Source of the DNA: Cercis canadensis | Lineage: Eukaryota; Streptophyta; Magnoliopsida; Fabales; Fabaceae | Reading direction: 5' to 3' | Assembly (NCBI GenBank): GCA_003255065.1 | Contig: QAOA01002314.1 | Span: forward strand, 147,797 to 211,796 | Length of the DNA stretch: 64,000 bases | Part shown: piece after piece, positions 11,788 to 24,410 of the stretch | Layout: each line of letters starts with the position of its first letter | Position numbering within the stretch: position 1 is the first letter of the stretch | The notes under the pieces: model-generated | The model's input: the letters and a program-made list of their open reading frames with translations, nothing else | Told to the model about the DNA's origin: nothing | The model's database searches: none | Made by a program: the position numbers and the translations under genes

Positions 11788-13503
11788 TTAATCTCTGGAA
11801 TGCTCAAAGTGTGTCTCTGTAGCAGGAAAGTCAAGTGGCGGAGCAGGTGGTGCTCGGGAGGAAGGGCGTGGGGGAGGAATCGGTGCAACTGGAGGAATTA
11901 GATCTGCATCCTCGTCTGCGTCATGGAAGTGAGATGAGCTGGGTGGTGATGGTGGCTGAAGTCCCATGCTCTGGCACATCAGCTGCAAGGTAGACTGGAC
12001 CCAAGACATCCACTATACCATATCATGGCGCATCTGGTGGTGGTCCACGACGAGGTTGTTGAGTCATGCCCGCGTTCCATCGATCTCCACCTCCATGCGG
12101 CACAGCTGCCGCTCGAAGGTGATGGGTTTCCGATCCTCCTCCTTGGGTGATGTGAAGTGAACTCCTGGAAATGGCTGTGATGATGGAGGGGATGTGCTGG
12201 GGCCTACTGTACCTGCCTCTTGGGGGTGACTAGTAAATGGCTCGTCTACTCGGGGCTCCTCTGTGGCGTCAATGGATGGTCCCTCTGCTAGTGATGGCTC
12301 ATGGACTACTCGTGGAGGAGCACCGACTAGAGCTAGGTAGGTGCCCTGTGAGTCCATGCGGCGCTTGACTATCCCCATGGCCTTCAGGGTGTCCATCCCT
12401 AAAGGCAGAGGTCGGCAGGCAACAGTAAGAATGGACTCTTCACCTAGAATATCTAGGTTTCGAGCCAAACGAGTGATCACAAATGGGCCGATAGCGCCGA
12501 AGTTCCCCCTTTGTAAGTACCCTCTGACTAGCTAAAGGAATGCATAGCAGAGGTGGCAATGATGCTGCTCGTGGATACACCTCAGGTAGAACATGTCTCT
12601 CTTGCTCACCACTCCAGTGCTCTCTCGCCTCGCAGTCAATGAATGCACTAAAAGATTATGTATGAAGCGGAGGGCTGGTGAGCGAAGGGTGGAGGCCTTA
12701 GACCACGTGGCCTGGTATGTGGCCTCAGTGCTGATGGTCCGCCAGTAATCTGCAGGCTCTGTGGATGGTGAGTGCCAGTCCATGTCGCAAGAGTCTGAGA
12801 CAAAACCCTGCTCAGCTAGTTCTGCTGCCTCTGTGAACTCCTGGAGGCTCATACTCTGCATGAAGGTGCCGAGGCGAAAACGGATGGTGTCCGGCTCTTG
12901 CCACGTGGTATGGGAATCTGTGAAGGTGCCGTTAATCTCCACCGTGGTGAGAAACTCGAGAGTGAGTTCTCGGTATGCTGGCTCACGAATCTCAAAGATG
13001 CTACTCCATTAGCTGAAATTGAGCAGATGGTGCACCTCCTGATCCAGGCCCAGCTCCTGTAGCATGGACCACTCGGGATATCGGCTAGGTTCGAATGGCT
13101 TCACTGAAAGTTTGGCTAGCCGCTCCTGGTGCTCAACCCCTTGGAATCTGAGGAAGGGATGAACTGTAATGTCTACGGCCCTTGATCTTCTCCTCTTGGC
13201 AGGTGGAGAAGGTGACTCCTGAGGTGTGGGGCGATTCTTCCTGGGTTGCAGCTTCTCACGTTGCTGCTGTACTCCATCGGTGCGCTTCGTCATATTTGTT
13301 TCCTGGAATGGACATGGGCATGTCTGAGATGATTTCATTCTTGGAGAGCGACACGGCTTGAACATGGTTGATACATGGCCGTGTTCTCCATTTAGATTCT
13401 CTGTAAGGTGTACACAGGATATAACACGCCCGTGTTGCATCCCGTGTTCTATAATATGACTTGTTGTGAGGCCAGCGCCCAGCGCCAGCATGGCCGAGAA
13501 CAA
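11788..13503 (-). mobile_element. ATHILA ORF1-like coding remnant
   Basis: Several minus-strand open segments follow one another here. They include a basic N-terminal part (PPAKRRRSRAVD), a middle with RRESTGVVSKRD, a segment with VITRLARNLDILGEE, and a proline-rich end. This order resembles the plant ATHILA ORF1 family found in non-autonomous and autonomous Athila elements, whose role is unknown. It is interrupted and treated as a fossil. The family call is from memory of the pattern, not a search. Confidence 0.6.
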
Positions 13504-14002
13504 GGCTATCTTCTTCCTTAATTCTAATGTTCATGACAACACCAGGCCAGCACCTCGAATCCTATTTAAACAAATTCAACTTGGGAAGAATTAAAACACA
13601 CACTAGCAAACCTTAACTAATAGAAAAACAAAGACAAGAACAAAGTATTGCAATATGCAAAGAAAGAAATAAGTTACTAAGATAAAAACGAATTGGAAAG
13701 TAAAGGAGAAAAGATAAAAAGCTTGGGTTGCCTCCCAAGAAGCACTTGTTTTATAGTCCTCAGCCTGACTATCTCGGGAATAAATCAACCAAGATCAAAA
13801 ATCAATGAACTAGAATCAAGAGTACCTCGCAAATACCAAAATTCAATGTAAGATCAGTAGTTCAGAGAAATAGAAATCAACAAATAGCAAGCTATTTGAA
13901 TCAGATTAATTGACAGAAAATTAAAAATCCAAACTAGGACCTTATTGGTTACTATTAATAATGCTAATACACCGTTATCCCACGGCAACGGCGCCAAAAA
14001 CT

Positions 14003-14676
14003 TGATGTGACTTTTTCCAGCAAGTGTACCGGGCCACACAAGTAATATAATGATAAGTAGAGTATCGTTCCCACGAGGATTAAGGCTAGCAACTACCAAT
14101 TTCACCAATAAAGATTCTATTTGGAAAGATCAATGGTTTGAGAATGGTTGATTAACTAAAGCTAGAAAATAAAGCAAGAATGATTTAATAACAATTAAAC
14201 TAAGAAATTAACAATGAACAAAAGAAGGTTAGAGGTTGATTTCACTCAAATTTGACTCAGGTTATTTCTTAGACAAAATAACCTTTGAATCACTGAAGAA
14301 TAAGTTATTCTAAATACAAATCCTTTGTTGTTGGCCAATTTCCTTAATTTGATTGAACCCAATCCCTTGGAGAAACAATCCTACCTATTTCAATTAATTG
14401 CCCAATTCCTTGGTACAATAAACTTGTCTAGGTGATTAACCTCTAGGAAATTAATTCAAGACCACATAAACTAAGTTATCTATTCCTAGATTAACTTGAT
14501 TTATGGTAGAGATTACAAGAGCATACCCATATCTTACTATCCCTAGCATCAACATGAGCCAATAAATCATTCAAATGGTGGCCAAACATTCAAAAGCATT
14601 AAGAACGGTAAAATCTACTCCAACAAATAGATTTGCATCAAAATAACATTATTCAACAACAAAGCTTCATCAAAAT
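14003..14676 (-). repeat. Extra partial Athila-like LTR ending in a gap
   Basis: It starts exactly like the other two LTRs after a primer-binding-site copy (about 13980-13996) and runs 674 bp into the N-run. The preceding 259 bp (13744-14002) recur at 14751-15008. Either two elements share this site in tandem, or one locus was assembled twice. Confidence 0.75.
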
Positions 14677-14750
14677 NNNNNNNNNNNNNNNNNNNNNNNN
14701 NNNNNNNNNNNNNNNNNNNNNNNNNNNNNNNNNNNNNNNNNNNNNNNNNN
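14677..14750. other. Assembly gap (74 N)
   Basis: The run of undetermined bases sits between two near-identical copies of the same internal-end-plus-LTR sequence, where short-read assemblies commonly fail. Its length is probably nominal. Single undetermined bases also occur at 6155, 8059, 49812 and 57543. Confidence 0.95.
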
Positions 14751-15008
14751 CTTGTTTTATAGTCCTCAGCCTGACTATCTCGGGAATAAATCAACCAAGA
14801 TCAAAAATCAATGAACTAGAATCAAGAGTACCTCGCAAATACCAAAATTCAATGTAAGATCAGTAGTTCAGAGAAATAGAAATCAACAAATAGCAAGCTA
14901 TTTGAATCAGATTAATTGACAGAAAATTAAAAATCCAAACTAGGACCTTATTGGTTACTATTAATAATGCTGATACACCGTTATCCCCCGGCAACGGCGC
15001 CAAAAACT

Positions 15009-16553
15009 TGATGTGACTTTTTCCGGCAAGTGTACCGGGCCACACAAGTAATATAATGATGAGTAGAGTATCGTTCCCACGAGGATTAAGGCTAGCAACT
15101 ACCAATTTCACCAATAAAGATTCTATTTGGAAAGATCAATGGTTTGAGAATGGTTGATTAACTAAAGCTAGAAAATAAAGCAAGAACGATTTAATAACAA
15201 TTAAACTAAGAAATTAACAATGAACAAAAAAAGGTTAGAGGTTGATTTCACTCAAATTTGACTCCGGTTATTTCTTAGACAAAATAACCTTTGAATCACT
15301 GAAGAATAAGTTATTCTAAATACAAATCCTTTGTTGTTGGCCAATTTTCTTAATTTGATTGAACCCAATCCCTTGGAGAAACAATCCTACCTATTTCAAT
15401 TAATTGCCCAATTCCTTGGTACAATAAACTTGTCTAGGTGATTAACCTCTAGGAAATTAATTCAAGATCACATAAACTAAGTTATCTATTCCTAGATTAA
15501 CTTGATTTATGGTAGAGATTACAAGAGCATACCCATATCTTACTATCCCTAGCATCAACATGAGCCAATAAATCATTCAAATGGTGGCCAAACATTCAAA
15601 AGTATTAAGAACGGTAAAATCTACTCCAACAAATAGATTTGCATCAAAATAACATTATTCAACAACAAAGCTTCATCAAAATACGAGCTACATCAATCCC
15701 TAACTAAGAGAGTTTAACTACACATATTTAAATCAGAAAAACAGATAAATGGAAGACAAGATAGAATCAGAAAAACTCATTCTCATGAATTCTTTCAATG
15801 GGTTGATCTTCTATCTTGCTCTTCTTCAACCCCTTAGGGTTGGGCTGCCGCCTTTGGCTTTGAATCGTGCCTCTGGGTGTCCAAAAAAATGGAGCTCCCT
15901 TCTTTCCCCTCTTAGATGCATATAAATACAATTCTAAATCTAGGGTTTCACCTTTAGAAGCTCGAACACGGCCTAGACACGGCCGTGTTCACTTATGGTG
16001 GCTGGGCGTGTTCTTAAGATGTTCTCTGGACTGCCAATACGGCCCGAAACACGGCCGTGTTGCTTCTTCATTCCTGGCCGTGTTCATTAGTGAGCTAAGG
16101 TAGGCATTCTGGAGCTACAACACGGGCATGGACACGGCTGTGTCCCCTGTATAGACTTCAATTGCTTTTGACTTAGGATTAATTAGCCACCGAAATCACT
16201 TAATTTGGACTTAAGATGAGTAAGTTATGCCCAAATCTCTTCATAAAGGTCCATACCCGATTCTAGGATATTGATTCGGATTTCTGGGTTAAATTTGACC
16301 CACTGAATGTCTGAATTAGCCTTGGAGGTCTAAATAAAAGTTGTAGATAATCCTCTTAGCTTTCCTACAAGGTAAAATTCACCATTTTTAAACATCCAGA
16401 ACTAAAAATATACCCGAAATACAGAAACAATGTCAAAAACATGATAACACAAATATTGGGGTTAAGTACCATGTTTAAAGCAAATTGTGCTCAAATCTAA
16501 GTAAGAATCCATTGATAAGACATGGAACTTAACGACATAAAAAACACATATCA
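15009..16553 (-). repeat. 5' LTR of the Athila-like element (right end)
   Basis: 1545 bp, starting tgatgtgact and ending cacatatca. It matches 9149-10704 closely with scattered substitutions and a few small indels. The primer-binding site lies just left (14986-15002). The palindrome cluster is at about 15965-16145. Confidence 0.85.
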
Positions 16554-16659
16554 GTATACCAACACTAGGTAAAGAAAGGTCAAGTTTGTTAGTGCTAAGA
16601 TAAATAAGCTCGCTTTCTTTTGCATATATACTCAATTGCTGTTTCTCTTCTCTTTCAAT

Positions 16660-17689
16660 CAATTTTTTAAAAACGGGACCGGACCAGGCAATCTGACTGG
16701 TGCCCAGTAAGGAAACCGGTCTGGTTCATACCCTTGAGCCTCTGTAGCAGTTAAATCGCTTAAAACCGGTGAGAACCGCTTGAATCAGTTCAGTTTTGAC
16801 AAAACCATATGGCTTGGAAAATTGGCATAAATGAAGAGAAAATTATCCATGCATGGATTTGAACCCCTTTCCCTTGATTCAAATTCATGCTTTGCTACTA
16901 GGACATTACAACTTTTGAGTATATTACCGCATATAAATATATTTATTAATAGAATCGTTAGGAAATTAATAGAAACAATATTTAATGGGTTTGAACCTAT
17001 TACCTCTTACTCAAAAAAATTCACAATCCAAACCACTAGGACAACTCAAGACTTACATCAATTGTTGCTCAAAAATTATTTATTAACTATTTAGTAGATT
17101 TATTTAATATTATATATTTAAATATGTAAAAATTATAATACATACTTACATATTACATATATTTTAACTTAAGACTTTTTACTAATTTCTAAAAATTATA
17201 TATATATTTTTTCTCTTGGTCTATTTTGCATGATTTAATTGGTTTCTTAGTTATTTATTTATTTGTTTGGCTAATACTATGTGACTTTGTCTCTCTCTTT
17301 TTTCTTTGTATTATTATCTAGTTAATTATTTATATGTTCTAATTATCTAATTTTGCTATATTAAAAGTTGTGAACTTCATTATATTGAGAGTATGTGAAC
17401 TTGTAAGAGATATTGGCTATTGAAATAATCTAATTTTGTTATGAGACACTAATTTAAATTAGGTGTATATAGATTAGGTTTTATATCTTTTGATTTTTTG
17501 TTATTTGACTATTTAAGTTTGATACTTTCACTTACGAGTTAAGTTTGATGATTTGTGCTTCATTCTCCATGTTTTATTCTTTGTGAATCTTTAAGTTTGA
17601 AAAAAGCTTCGATTCAACCAGTTCGACCAATGGTTCAACCGGTCCGACCGATCATTTTTTGCCACACCGGTCCGGTTTTTAGAACATTC
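16660..17689. mobile_element. hAT-like non-autonomous DNA transposon
   Basis: An 8-bp duplication, ctttcaat (16652-16659 and 17690-17697), flanks a 1030-bp insert. Its ends form a terminal inverted repeat of about 23 bp with four mismatches (left aaaaacgggaccgg, right complement aaaaaccggaccgg). The 8-bp duplication is the hAT signature. The interior is AT-rich with no transposase. Subterminal CCGGT-type motifs occur at both ends. It sits in the protease-side region of the outer gypsy, whose sequence resumes on both sides. Confidence 0.82.
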
Positions 17690-17697
17690 CTTTCAAT

Positions 17698-18717
17698 GCT
17701 CTCTTCATTTTTGCCTTTCTCACTCTTTTGCTCTACACTTGGGCTCTCAGCCTCTTTTGCACTCATTTTCTCTTCATTTGGGCTCTCGGCCTCTTTTGCA
17801 CTCATGTTCACTTCACTTGGGCTTTCAGCCTCTTTTGCACTCTTTTCCTTCAAGCTCTCAACCATGTTGTCCTTTGAGCTCTCACTCTCTTTTCTTGCTT
17901 CACTTCTATTTTGAAGTGTCTCTTGATCACCAAGCACTTGCTTAAGAGTCATAGGCACAAGAGTAATTGGCTGTTTATTCAAAGTGAAAGAGAATCTATT
18001 TGTAGACTCATCATGGGTTACACATCTATCAAATTGCCATGACCTACCTAAAAGAATATGTCCCTCATGCATAAGAACTACATCACATAGGACTTCATCC
18101 TTGTATCTCCTAATAGCAAATGACACCAACACTTGTCTAGTCACCCTAATCTCTTCACATTCATCTAACCATTGAAATTTATAGGGTCTATGATGCTTTA
18201 AAGTAGGTAAATGCAGCTAATCAACTAAGGTAGTGCTAGCAATATTGATAGGACTACCACCATCAATGATCATGCTACATACATTCTCATTGACAAGGAC
18301 TCTAGTGTGGAAGTCTTAATAAGATGACATCTTCATTTGTATGCCACTTGGGTCATGATTCACATGAGCATGTCTTGTCATCCTTCCTCCTCCATCATGT
18401 CTAGCAAACCGATCTTGGCTTCTGGAGTTACTTTGCTCACTATATTTCTCATCCTCCACAACAATTCTCCTACTTCTCCTCCTTACTTCGGGTGCTCTAG
18501 GTTGCTTCCTTTGAAAATTCTCCTCAACATCCCTCTTATTCCTCCTCCTTGCTTTGGGTTCTCTAGGTGGTTTCCTCCTTTGTGGATCATTCTCATATCT
18601 ATCCATCCTATCATGCAACTCTTCAAATCTCATTTCTATTCTCGCAAAATGTTGCTGCATGGCACAAAGTGTGGAAATTTGGTTCCCCACTTCACTTTCT
18701 CTATCCATGATGTTCAA
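17698..18717 (-). mobile_element. gag-protease remnant of the outer gypsy element
   Basis: Minus-strand open segments show a basic arginine-rich gag part (about 18316-18717) and a protease-side part with the HILLGRSWQFDR motif (about 17698-18144) followed by a repeated SAKEAESP acidic linker in three or more copies. It is a broken fossil. The order fits the 5' LTR to its right. Confidence 0.7.
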
Positions 18718-19812
18718 ATCCTGAAAAAGTTGTTAGCAAATAACCTCACCACTCCCTCATGTGTTTACTCTTTAATGATGTCACTCACACTCGTGTTTGA
18801 CTCACTAGTGGCTCTTACCTTCTAATGACCTCACACTCTTGCCTTTTTCCACTCTTACTTTCCTTCCTTAGTTCTTTGTGGAACTAATGAGTAAATCAAG
18901 AGCTTAGGCCAATGTGACAAACATCCAGAACAAATCACTTACACATAGAAAGAACAAGGATGGCACAAATTCAATGACTTTAAGGAGAAACAAAATGAAC
19001 ACGAATAGGGCACAAAATCAAGCAATTAATTAGCAAGGAAAAATTCAAAAATCCAAGAACAAGAATAGGGTACTCAATACTGAATTTGAATTCACAAATA
19101 AAGAAGGAATTTAGTTTGCAAGCAATTGGAGATTTAAAACAAAAGGTAACAGAATTTCAAAGTCAAGTTGATCCTACCAATTCAAGCACAATTTGAGTAA
19201 AAGATAGCCACCTCAACTCAAAAGCTATTGCATGAAGCATCAAACAACTCACAGGCAATTAATTCCACGCTTTTAATCAAATCCATAACTTTTTTTTTTA
19301 TACAATTTTTTTTTTCTAAAAAATTGCTCAAGAACACTTTGAATGTTCATCAATCTTGCCCAGATTTTTTTTTTATATACTATTGATTCATTCATGCTTT
19401 ATTCAAGCTCAAATCATGAACTAGATGGACAGCAGCTCAGAATTGCACAAAGCAAGAGGAATCAACAAGATAATCCAAAAGAAATGAAATGGAAAAATGT
19501 CAAACAAGGCTCTAATGGTAGTTACCAAGGACACAAATGAAAATACCATAAAATTTGCCTAAAAAATTTCCAAAAATTCAAAGAAAATCAAAAACAAGAT
19601 GAACAAGCAAGAACAAGAAGAAATCATGAAGAACAATGGAGAACAACAACTAGAACAACAAGAAAAACACAAGAACCACAAGAAATTCAACAAGAACAAC
19701 AAGAAAAATGGAAGAACAACCCATTATTATTATTTTTTTTTTTTTTTAGCAATCAAGAAACAAAAACAAGAATAATCGAATCTCGATCAGAACCACAAGA
19801 TCTGATACCAAA
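18718..19812 (-). mobile_element. 5' leader and tRNA-Met primer site of the outer gypsy element
   Basis: There is no gene here. At 19802-19810 the plus strand reads ctgatacca two bases before the LTR, so the minus strand has TGGTATCAG, complementary to the 3' end of initiator tRNA-Met. The rest is an A-rich leader with simple 'aagaacaa' runs and several T-runs. Confidence 0.7.
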
Positions 19813-20577
19813 TGATGTGAATCCCTATTGGGTAGCCCAAGATGGAGATTCTAAATGTCCATTGAACTATCTAAATCGAGTTTTGGAAAATGAAAACGAG
19901 GACCTCGACCCGTCACTTACCAAAGCGGGAACCGAAGGTATCTGGGGAAGGATATGAATCACGCTCAAGAAATATAGAAGGCGAGCAATAAGTTCTAGGA
20001 TTGAACGCCACAAGAACCTAGGGTTCTTGATAAGATCTAAAAGTTCTTTCAAAGAACCATGAAGGAGAAAACTCTCAACTTTACTCAATAATCAAGTCTT
20101 AATTCTACCACAAGGGGGTCAACTCCCTTATAAAAGGAAATAAACCTAATTCTAAGTCTAATTAGGCCAAAGGCCTTAAACAAAACCTAAATAAGGCCAA
20201 ACTAATACCTAAATATCCCAAAATGGATAATGTTAATAACTTGAGTAAAATTGCTCATATATTAGGCTCAAAATAGCTAAAATTTGGTCCAAGCCCAGAG
20301 CCACTAACCAAAATGTTGGTTTTGGGTAAACACTCGCTATGCTAAAAAATGCATGGGGGATGCGGCCTACCCTTAGGGGGACTATGGCGCCCGACATTCT
20401 TCGCTGTCTTCAGCAAGCTCATTTTTAGTCTAAATGAAGCTCACAAGCCTTTGGTCTTCATCCACACTTTCTCCTTGATCTCCAAACTCCTCAATCAACC
20501 CTCTGATAGCCACTTGAATCTTCTTTGCTTGTCATGGCTCATTTGGAGCCTTGTTGGTGCTTCTGTGATTCTCATCA
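19813..20577 (-). repeat. 5' LTR of the outer gypsy element
   Basis: 765 bp, tgatgtga...ctcatca, followed directly by the tctct target duplication (20578-20582) and then the last three bases of exon 1 of the dead storage-protein gene. It is homologous to 7196-8693 without the nested insert, with moderate divergence. Confidence 0.85.
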
Positions 20578-20704
20578 TCTCTTTGGTGTGTTCCTCTCGT
20601 ATTTCCATCAAGATAAATACTTTTAGTTTCTAGTTTCCAACTTAGAGATGTCTAGATTTTTTAGAAGAAAATGGTTGACAACTATTCAGGGTAGGGACTA
20701 GTAT

Positions 20705-22737
20705 CACTACAAGGAAATTTCTGTTTTCGAACGGAATATTTTATGTTGGAATTTATTCCAATGGTAGACATTTTAAAAAAATTCCAACAGAATTTTGTTC
20801 CATTGGGATTCCATTTAGAAGGGGAGGGGAATTTTTTTCAAAATTTCAACGGAATATATTGTTTGAATTTTTTAAAAATTAATTGTTATTACTTTTTAAG
20901 AAATTTTTTTTAAAAAAATCAACAATATATTTTGTTGGAATTTTTTTTAGTGAAATACACCATTTCATTAATGCATTCAATTTTTTTTGAATTTTTGTCG
21001 AATTCCAACGGAATTTTTCCTTTGCAATTCAAATTTTCAAATACAACCGAGTTCCCCTTATTTCTCTCTCACTTATCAATTCTTTTTCACCCAAATCACT
21101 CTTCTCTCTTCCTCTCTGTGCCGCTCCCCCTCCAATCCTCCATGTTCGGAGGCATGTTCCATTTTCCAATGGATTTCGGCGTCATTCTTCCATTTGCAGT
21201 GTGTGGGTTGAGCTCTCATATGTTAGGTAAGTTTTTCAATTATCCAAAACCCAAATCCCATTTCTCCCTTCTCACTTTGATTTAGATTAATTTGTTGTTA
21301 TTATTTTGTTTTAATTGGTGGATTGAAGTTGAAATGACATGTAGAAGTAGTTAGATTGCATAATTACAAATTGGATGCATGATTAGTTGTTTAATTTAGG
21401 GTTTAAATTGAGTCCGAAAATGACATGACCAAATTGACAATGGGTGGACTTTATTTTGTTAAATTTGTTTAGGGGTTTTGATGTATAGGTGGTTTGAAAT
21501 TGTTTTATGATTTTTTTGTATTTTTTTTTATGGAATATGGAATTTTTGTACTATTAAGATAATTATGTCCAAATTTAAAAATAGATAATGTAAATTTTTT
21601 ATAGTTGAATTTCTTTAAGGCTTTTGATATATGGGTGGTTTGAAGTTGTTATATGATTTTTTGATAACTTTTTGATGGAATATGGAATTTTTGTACTATT
21701 ACGGTAATTATGTTCGAATTTAAATATAAAAAAATAGATAATGTAAAAAAAAAAATATTAGTTGAATTTCTTTAGGGCTGGGTGGTTTGAAGTTGTTTTA
21801 TGATTTTTAGGTATTTTTTTTTATAGAATATGAAATTTTTGTACTATTAGGGTAATTATGTCCAAATTTTAAAAAAAAAAAATCGATAATGTAAATTGTT
21901 TTGGTTGAATTTCTTTAGGGCTTTTGATGTATGGGTGATTTGAAGTTATTTTATGATTTTTAGATATTTTTTTATGGAATATGGAATTACTTATACTATT
22001 GCTCAATTTATGCATTTTTTGGATATGAAAATGTTGCTTATTTTTTCAACTACATGCTCTTGAATTCTTTCTAATATTTTCTTCTAAATGCTTTTTGTAG
22101 GTTGGAGAAGAATGAGCTCCTAAGCATTTATACCTTTAAAGATATATTACACATCTAGTTTGGTTGACTGTATTGAAGACTAACTATGTGAAGGATAAAC
22201 TTGATGTAATTATTTGAGATGTAAACTTTTATACTTAATACATTACTAACTTATAGGAATTATTTAACGAAAAGGATATTTTTGTTATAGAAATTATTTA
22301 ATGAAAAGAACATTTATAAATGGTATATTTTGATTTTGAATAAAATATCATTTTGTTCCTTAAAAAATTGTCACACTGTCACTTCAGTCTCTAATTTATT
22401 TCTAGTGCCACTATAGTCATTCAATTTATGTTTTGTTAGCCAATTTAGTCCCCCGTCTAGGTCAATTAGTGAGATTAGATGAAAATGTCCACGTGACAGT
22501 TAAGTGATGACATGACCGTTTGTGTGGTAACATGGCACATTAAAAAATAAAAAATAAAATGTTCTCTCTCATTTCTCTCTATATCTCTTCCGCATCATCA
22601 AGGACTCTTCCTCTCTCTGCAACTCCGTCTCTCATTTTTTTAATGGCACATTTTCCGTTAGAATTTAAAATTCCAATGAAAATTTACTAAATTCCAACAG
22701 AAAATTTTTGTTGGAATCCAGATTTTTTCTTGTAATG
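20705..22737. mobile_element. CACTA-type (En/Spm) non-autonomous DNA transposon
   Basis: The left end is cactacaaggaaa and the right end, read in reverse, is cattacaagaaaa, both CACTA-class termini. A 3-bp duplication, tat (20702-20704 and 22738-22740), matches this superfamily. Subterminal regions carry many ttccaacggaat-type motifs in both orientations, as expected for transposase binding. No transposase coding sequence is visible in about 2.0 kb. It lies in what was early intron space of the dead storage-protein gene. Confidence 0.85.
21470..22010. repeat. Tandem repeat of about 150 bp inside the CACTA element
   Basis: Roughly four imperfect units follow each other. Each carries 'gggtggtttgaagttgt', a 'ttatggaatatgg' block, 'gtactattagggtaatt' and 'gataatgtaaa', or close variants. 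Copies differ by small indels in their A- and T-runs. Confidence 0.7.
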
Positions 22738-22740
22738 TAT

Positions 22741-23230
22741 ACAAGTCTTATCCATTCCTTTATCCATTCTCTTTTTGTGATACAACTGTTGTCTTTGGTT
22801 ACTTTAATTTTTTTGTCGTAAAGTGGTTAATATCTATGATTGTAGTATTTGATAACGTTAATGATTGAGTCATAGAGATAACAATGTGGTGAGAAATCAA
22901 TTTTGAGAATAAGGCTAGTCTCGAACAAGTAGCTAGGTAAGTTGGCATTAGTTAACTTGGTCAAGTTGGCCTCAATCATACTAAGTCAAGTTAGGCTTTG
23001 AAAGCTTTTTGTCCTAAGGTCTATCTTTCCAACTTGACTATGCTTATGCAAACCTACCTAGCTACTTGAGCCCGGTCGGCTGTCATAATGCTACCCTACC
23101 TACTTACTTGATAGAAACCAACTTTATTCTTCAAGACCAAGTTCTCTAAAGAGCCTTGTTACCTATCTAACTCAATCATCAACATATATTAAATTTGTAT
23201 AAGGTTCATTTTGGGTCCATTGAGCCTTAG
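22741..23230. other. No gene seen; intron remnant of the dead storage-protein gene
   Basis: AT-rich sequence with locally repeated 'aagttggc' and 'ctagctact' words and no coding signal. It ends at the ttag acceptor of exon 3 of the dead gene. Confidence 0.5.
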
Positions 23231-23726
23231 ATAAATGCTGCTGCAACCACGCAACAAATGCTTGATGTGTTCGAAGTAATTGGAATTGTCCATTTTGGCA
23301 TTGCGGGAAGTGCAAATAATTCGTTGTCCATTGGAGATGTCACAGTCGCCAAACAATTTATGGACAGTGGCTTAGGGCATTGGCAGCTATTATTAGCTTC
23401 TCTAATGTCTATTAACTTACTCTGTTCTAGTATAATTGATCACGTTAAGAAGTAGTTAATGATCCCTTATACATATTATAATGTTTGAAGAATTTTATTT
23501 AGAATCAGGAAAGTCCAATATATGGAAGCCTCTGGTTTTTGCAAATGTTACTCGTGAGTGGCTACAACTTTCTGCCCATTTGGAGGTTAGACCATAAAAT
23601 GCCCCATTCTAACTATTCTCTATATGACTCATATGTTTCTAAATTGTACAAGCACGCACCACTGTACATATAGTTAGTGCGCAAGGAACATTACTTCCAA
23701 GACAAAATCTCAAAGAAATATGCTAC

Positions 23727-24281
23727 CTAAGAAGCACGGTCATGGATATGGGATATGACGCGATACGGAATGAGAAAATCTAAAAAATGCAAGACATGAC
23801 ACGGTATATATATATATATATATAGATAATTCAATCAACTCATGTCCTAACTAGTTAATTAATGAATTTATTCACTTCTATCATATTCCCTCACCAAAAA
23901 AGATATGAACTCAACATGTATGAAATATTAATTTCTCTTCCAAAATGAATACAATTAAAAGGATATTATCAATTCATTCTACTCTATATCTCTTCATAGC
24001 AAAAAAGAAGAATATCACATAATCATTCTAATCTATCCCTTCCCTAATATATTTATTGCATACAAGCAAAAAAATAATTTTTTTTTTCTAAAAAAAATGC
24101 CAAAACTGAGTTAGCCTTATCCATGATGTGTCCTAGCCGTGTCCGCCATGTGTCCGAGCCAAAAAAAATTATCTTTTATTTGGACACGTCCGTACACGTG
24201 TTAGATACTTGTCATAGATGTTTCTGTATCTGCGGTGTGTCGGACATGAGGACATGGTTTGCCTTGTCTATGCTTCCTAGC
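23727..24281. mobile_element. Possible hAT-like MITE rich in gacacg words
   Basis: Both ends resemble each other in inverted orientation (left gaagcacggtcatgg, right complement gaagcatagacaagg). They are flanked by tgctacct-like and agctacca-like octamers that match at six of eight bases. The interior includes a (TA)n run and cgtgtcc/ggacacg words. The boundaries are weakly supported. Confidence 0.35.
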
Positions 24282-24410
24282 TACCATGCACTTTTTCCTT
24301 TTTCTTTCTCTGTGGGATTAATGTTTTCAGAAAGATTTACAAATTTTGCAGATTATAAATGGCAAGTTTTGCTTAAAACACGTAAATAAATATGCAACTT
24401 TATTAAATAA

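Larger units (their letters stand above)
9149..16553 (-). mobile_element. Athila-like LTR element without visible pol, nested in the gypsy element
   Basis: It is flanked by a perfect gtata duplication (9144-9148 and 16554-16558). The outer LTRs are 9149-10704 and 15009-16553 and look alike to within a few percent, so insertion was fairly recent relative to the host gypsy. A primer-binding site of the TGGCGCCGTTGCCGGGG type lies at 14986-15002 (minus strand), typical of Athila-related elements. The internal part encodes an ATHILA ORF1-like protein in several open segments (11788-13503). No reverse transcriptase or integrase is recognisable, so it would have depended on other elements. A third partial LTR and an N-gap interrupt it. 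It is broken in several places. Confidence 0.85.
7196..20577 (-). mobile_element. Outer Ty3/gypsy element holding three later insertions
   Basis: Both ends are flanked by the 5-bp duplication tctct (7191-7195 and 20578-20582), and both LTRs start tgatgtga and end catca on the plus strand. Read on the minus strand it has a 5' LTR (19813-20577), a primer-binding site for initiator tRNA-Met, gag and protease remnants, an RNase H remnant, a polypurine tract and a 3' LTR (7196-8693). Nested inside are an LTR (7381-8057), an Athila-like element (9149-16553) and a hAT-like element (16660-17689). Much of the pol region is missing. It is a broken fossil and older than all three insertions. Confidence 0.85.

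Noticed and set aside
12341-13012. Plus-strand open frames opposite the Athila-like ORF1
   Set aside because: They are antisense shadows of the minus-strand coding remnant and have no homology pattern of their own.
21031-21285. Possible captured gene fragment in the CACTA element
   Set aside because: The open frames translate to phenylalanine- and serine-rich sequence from pyrimidine tracts with no recognisable domain.
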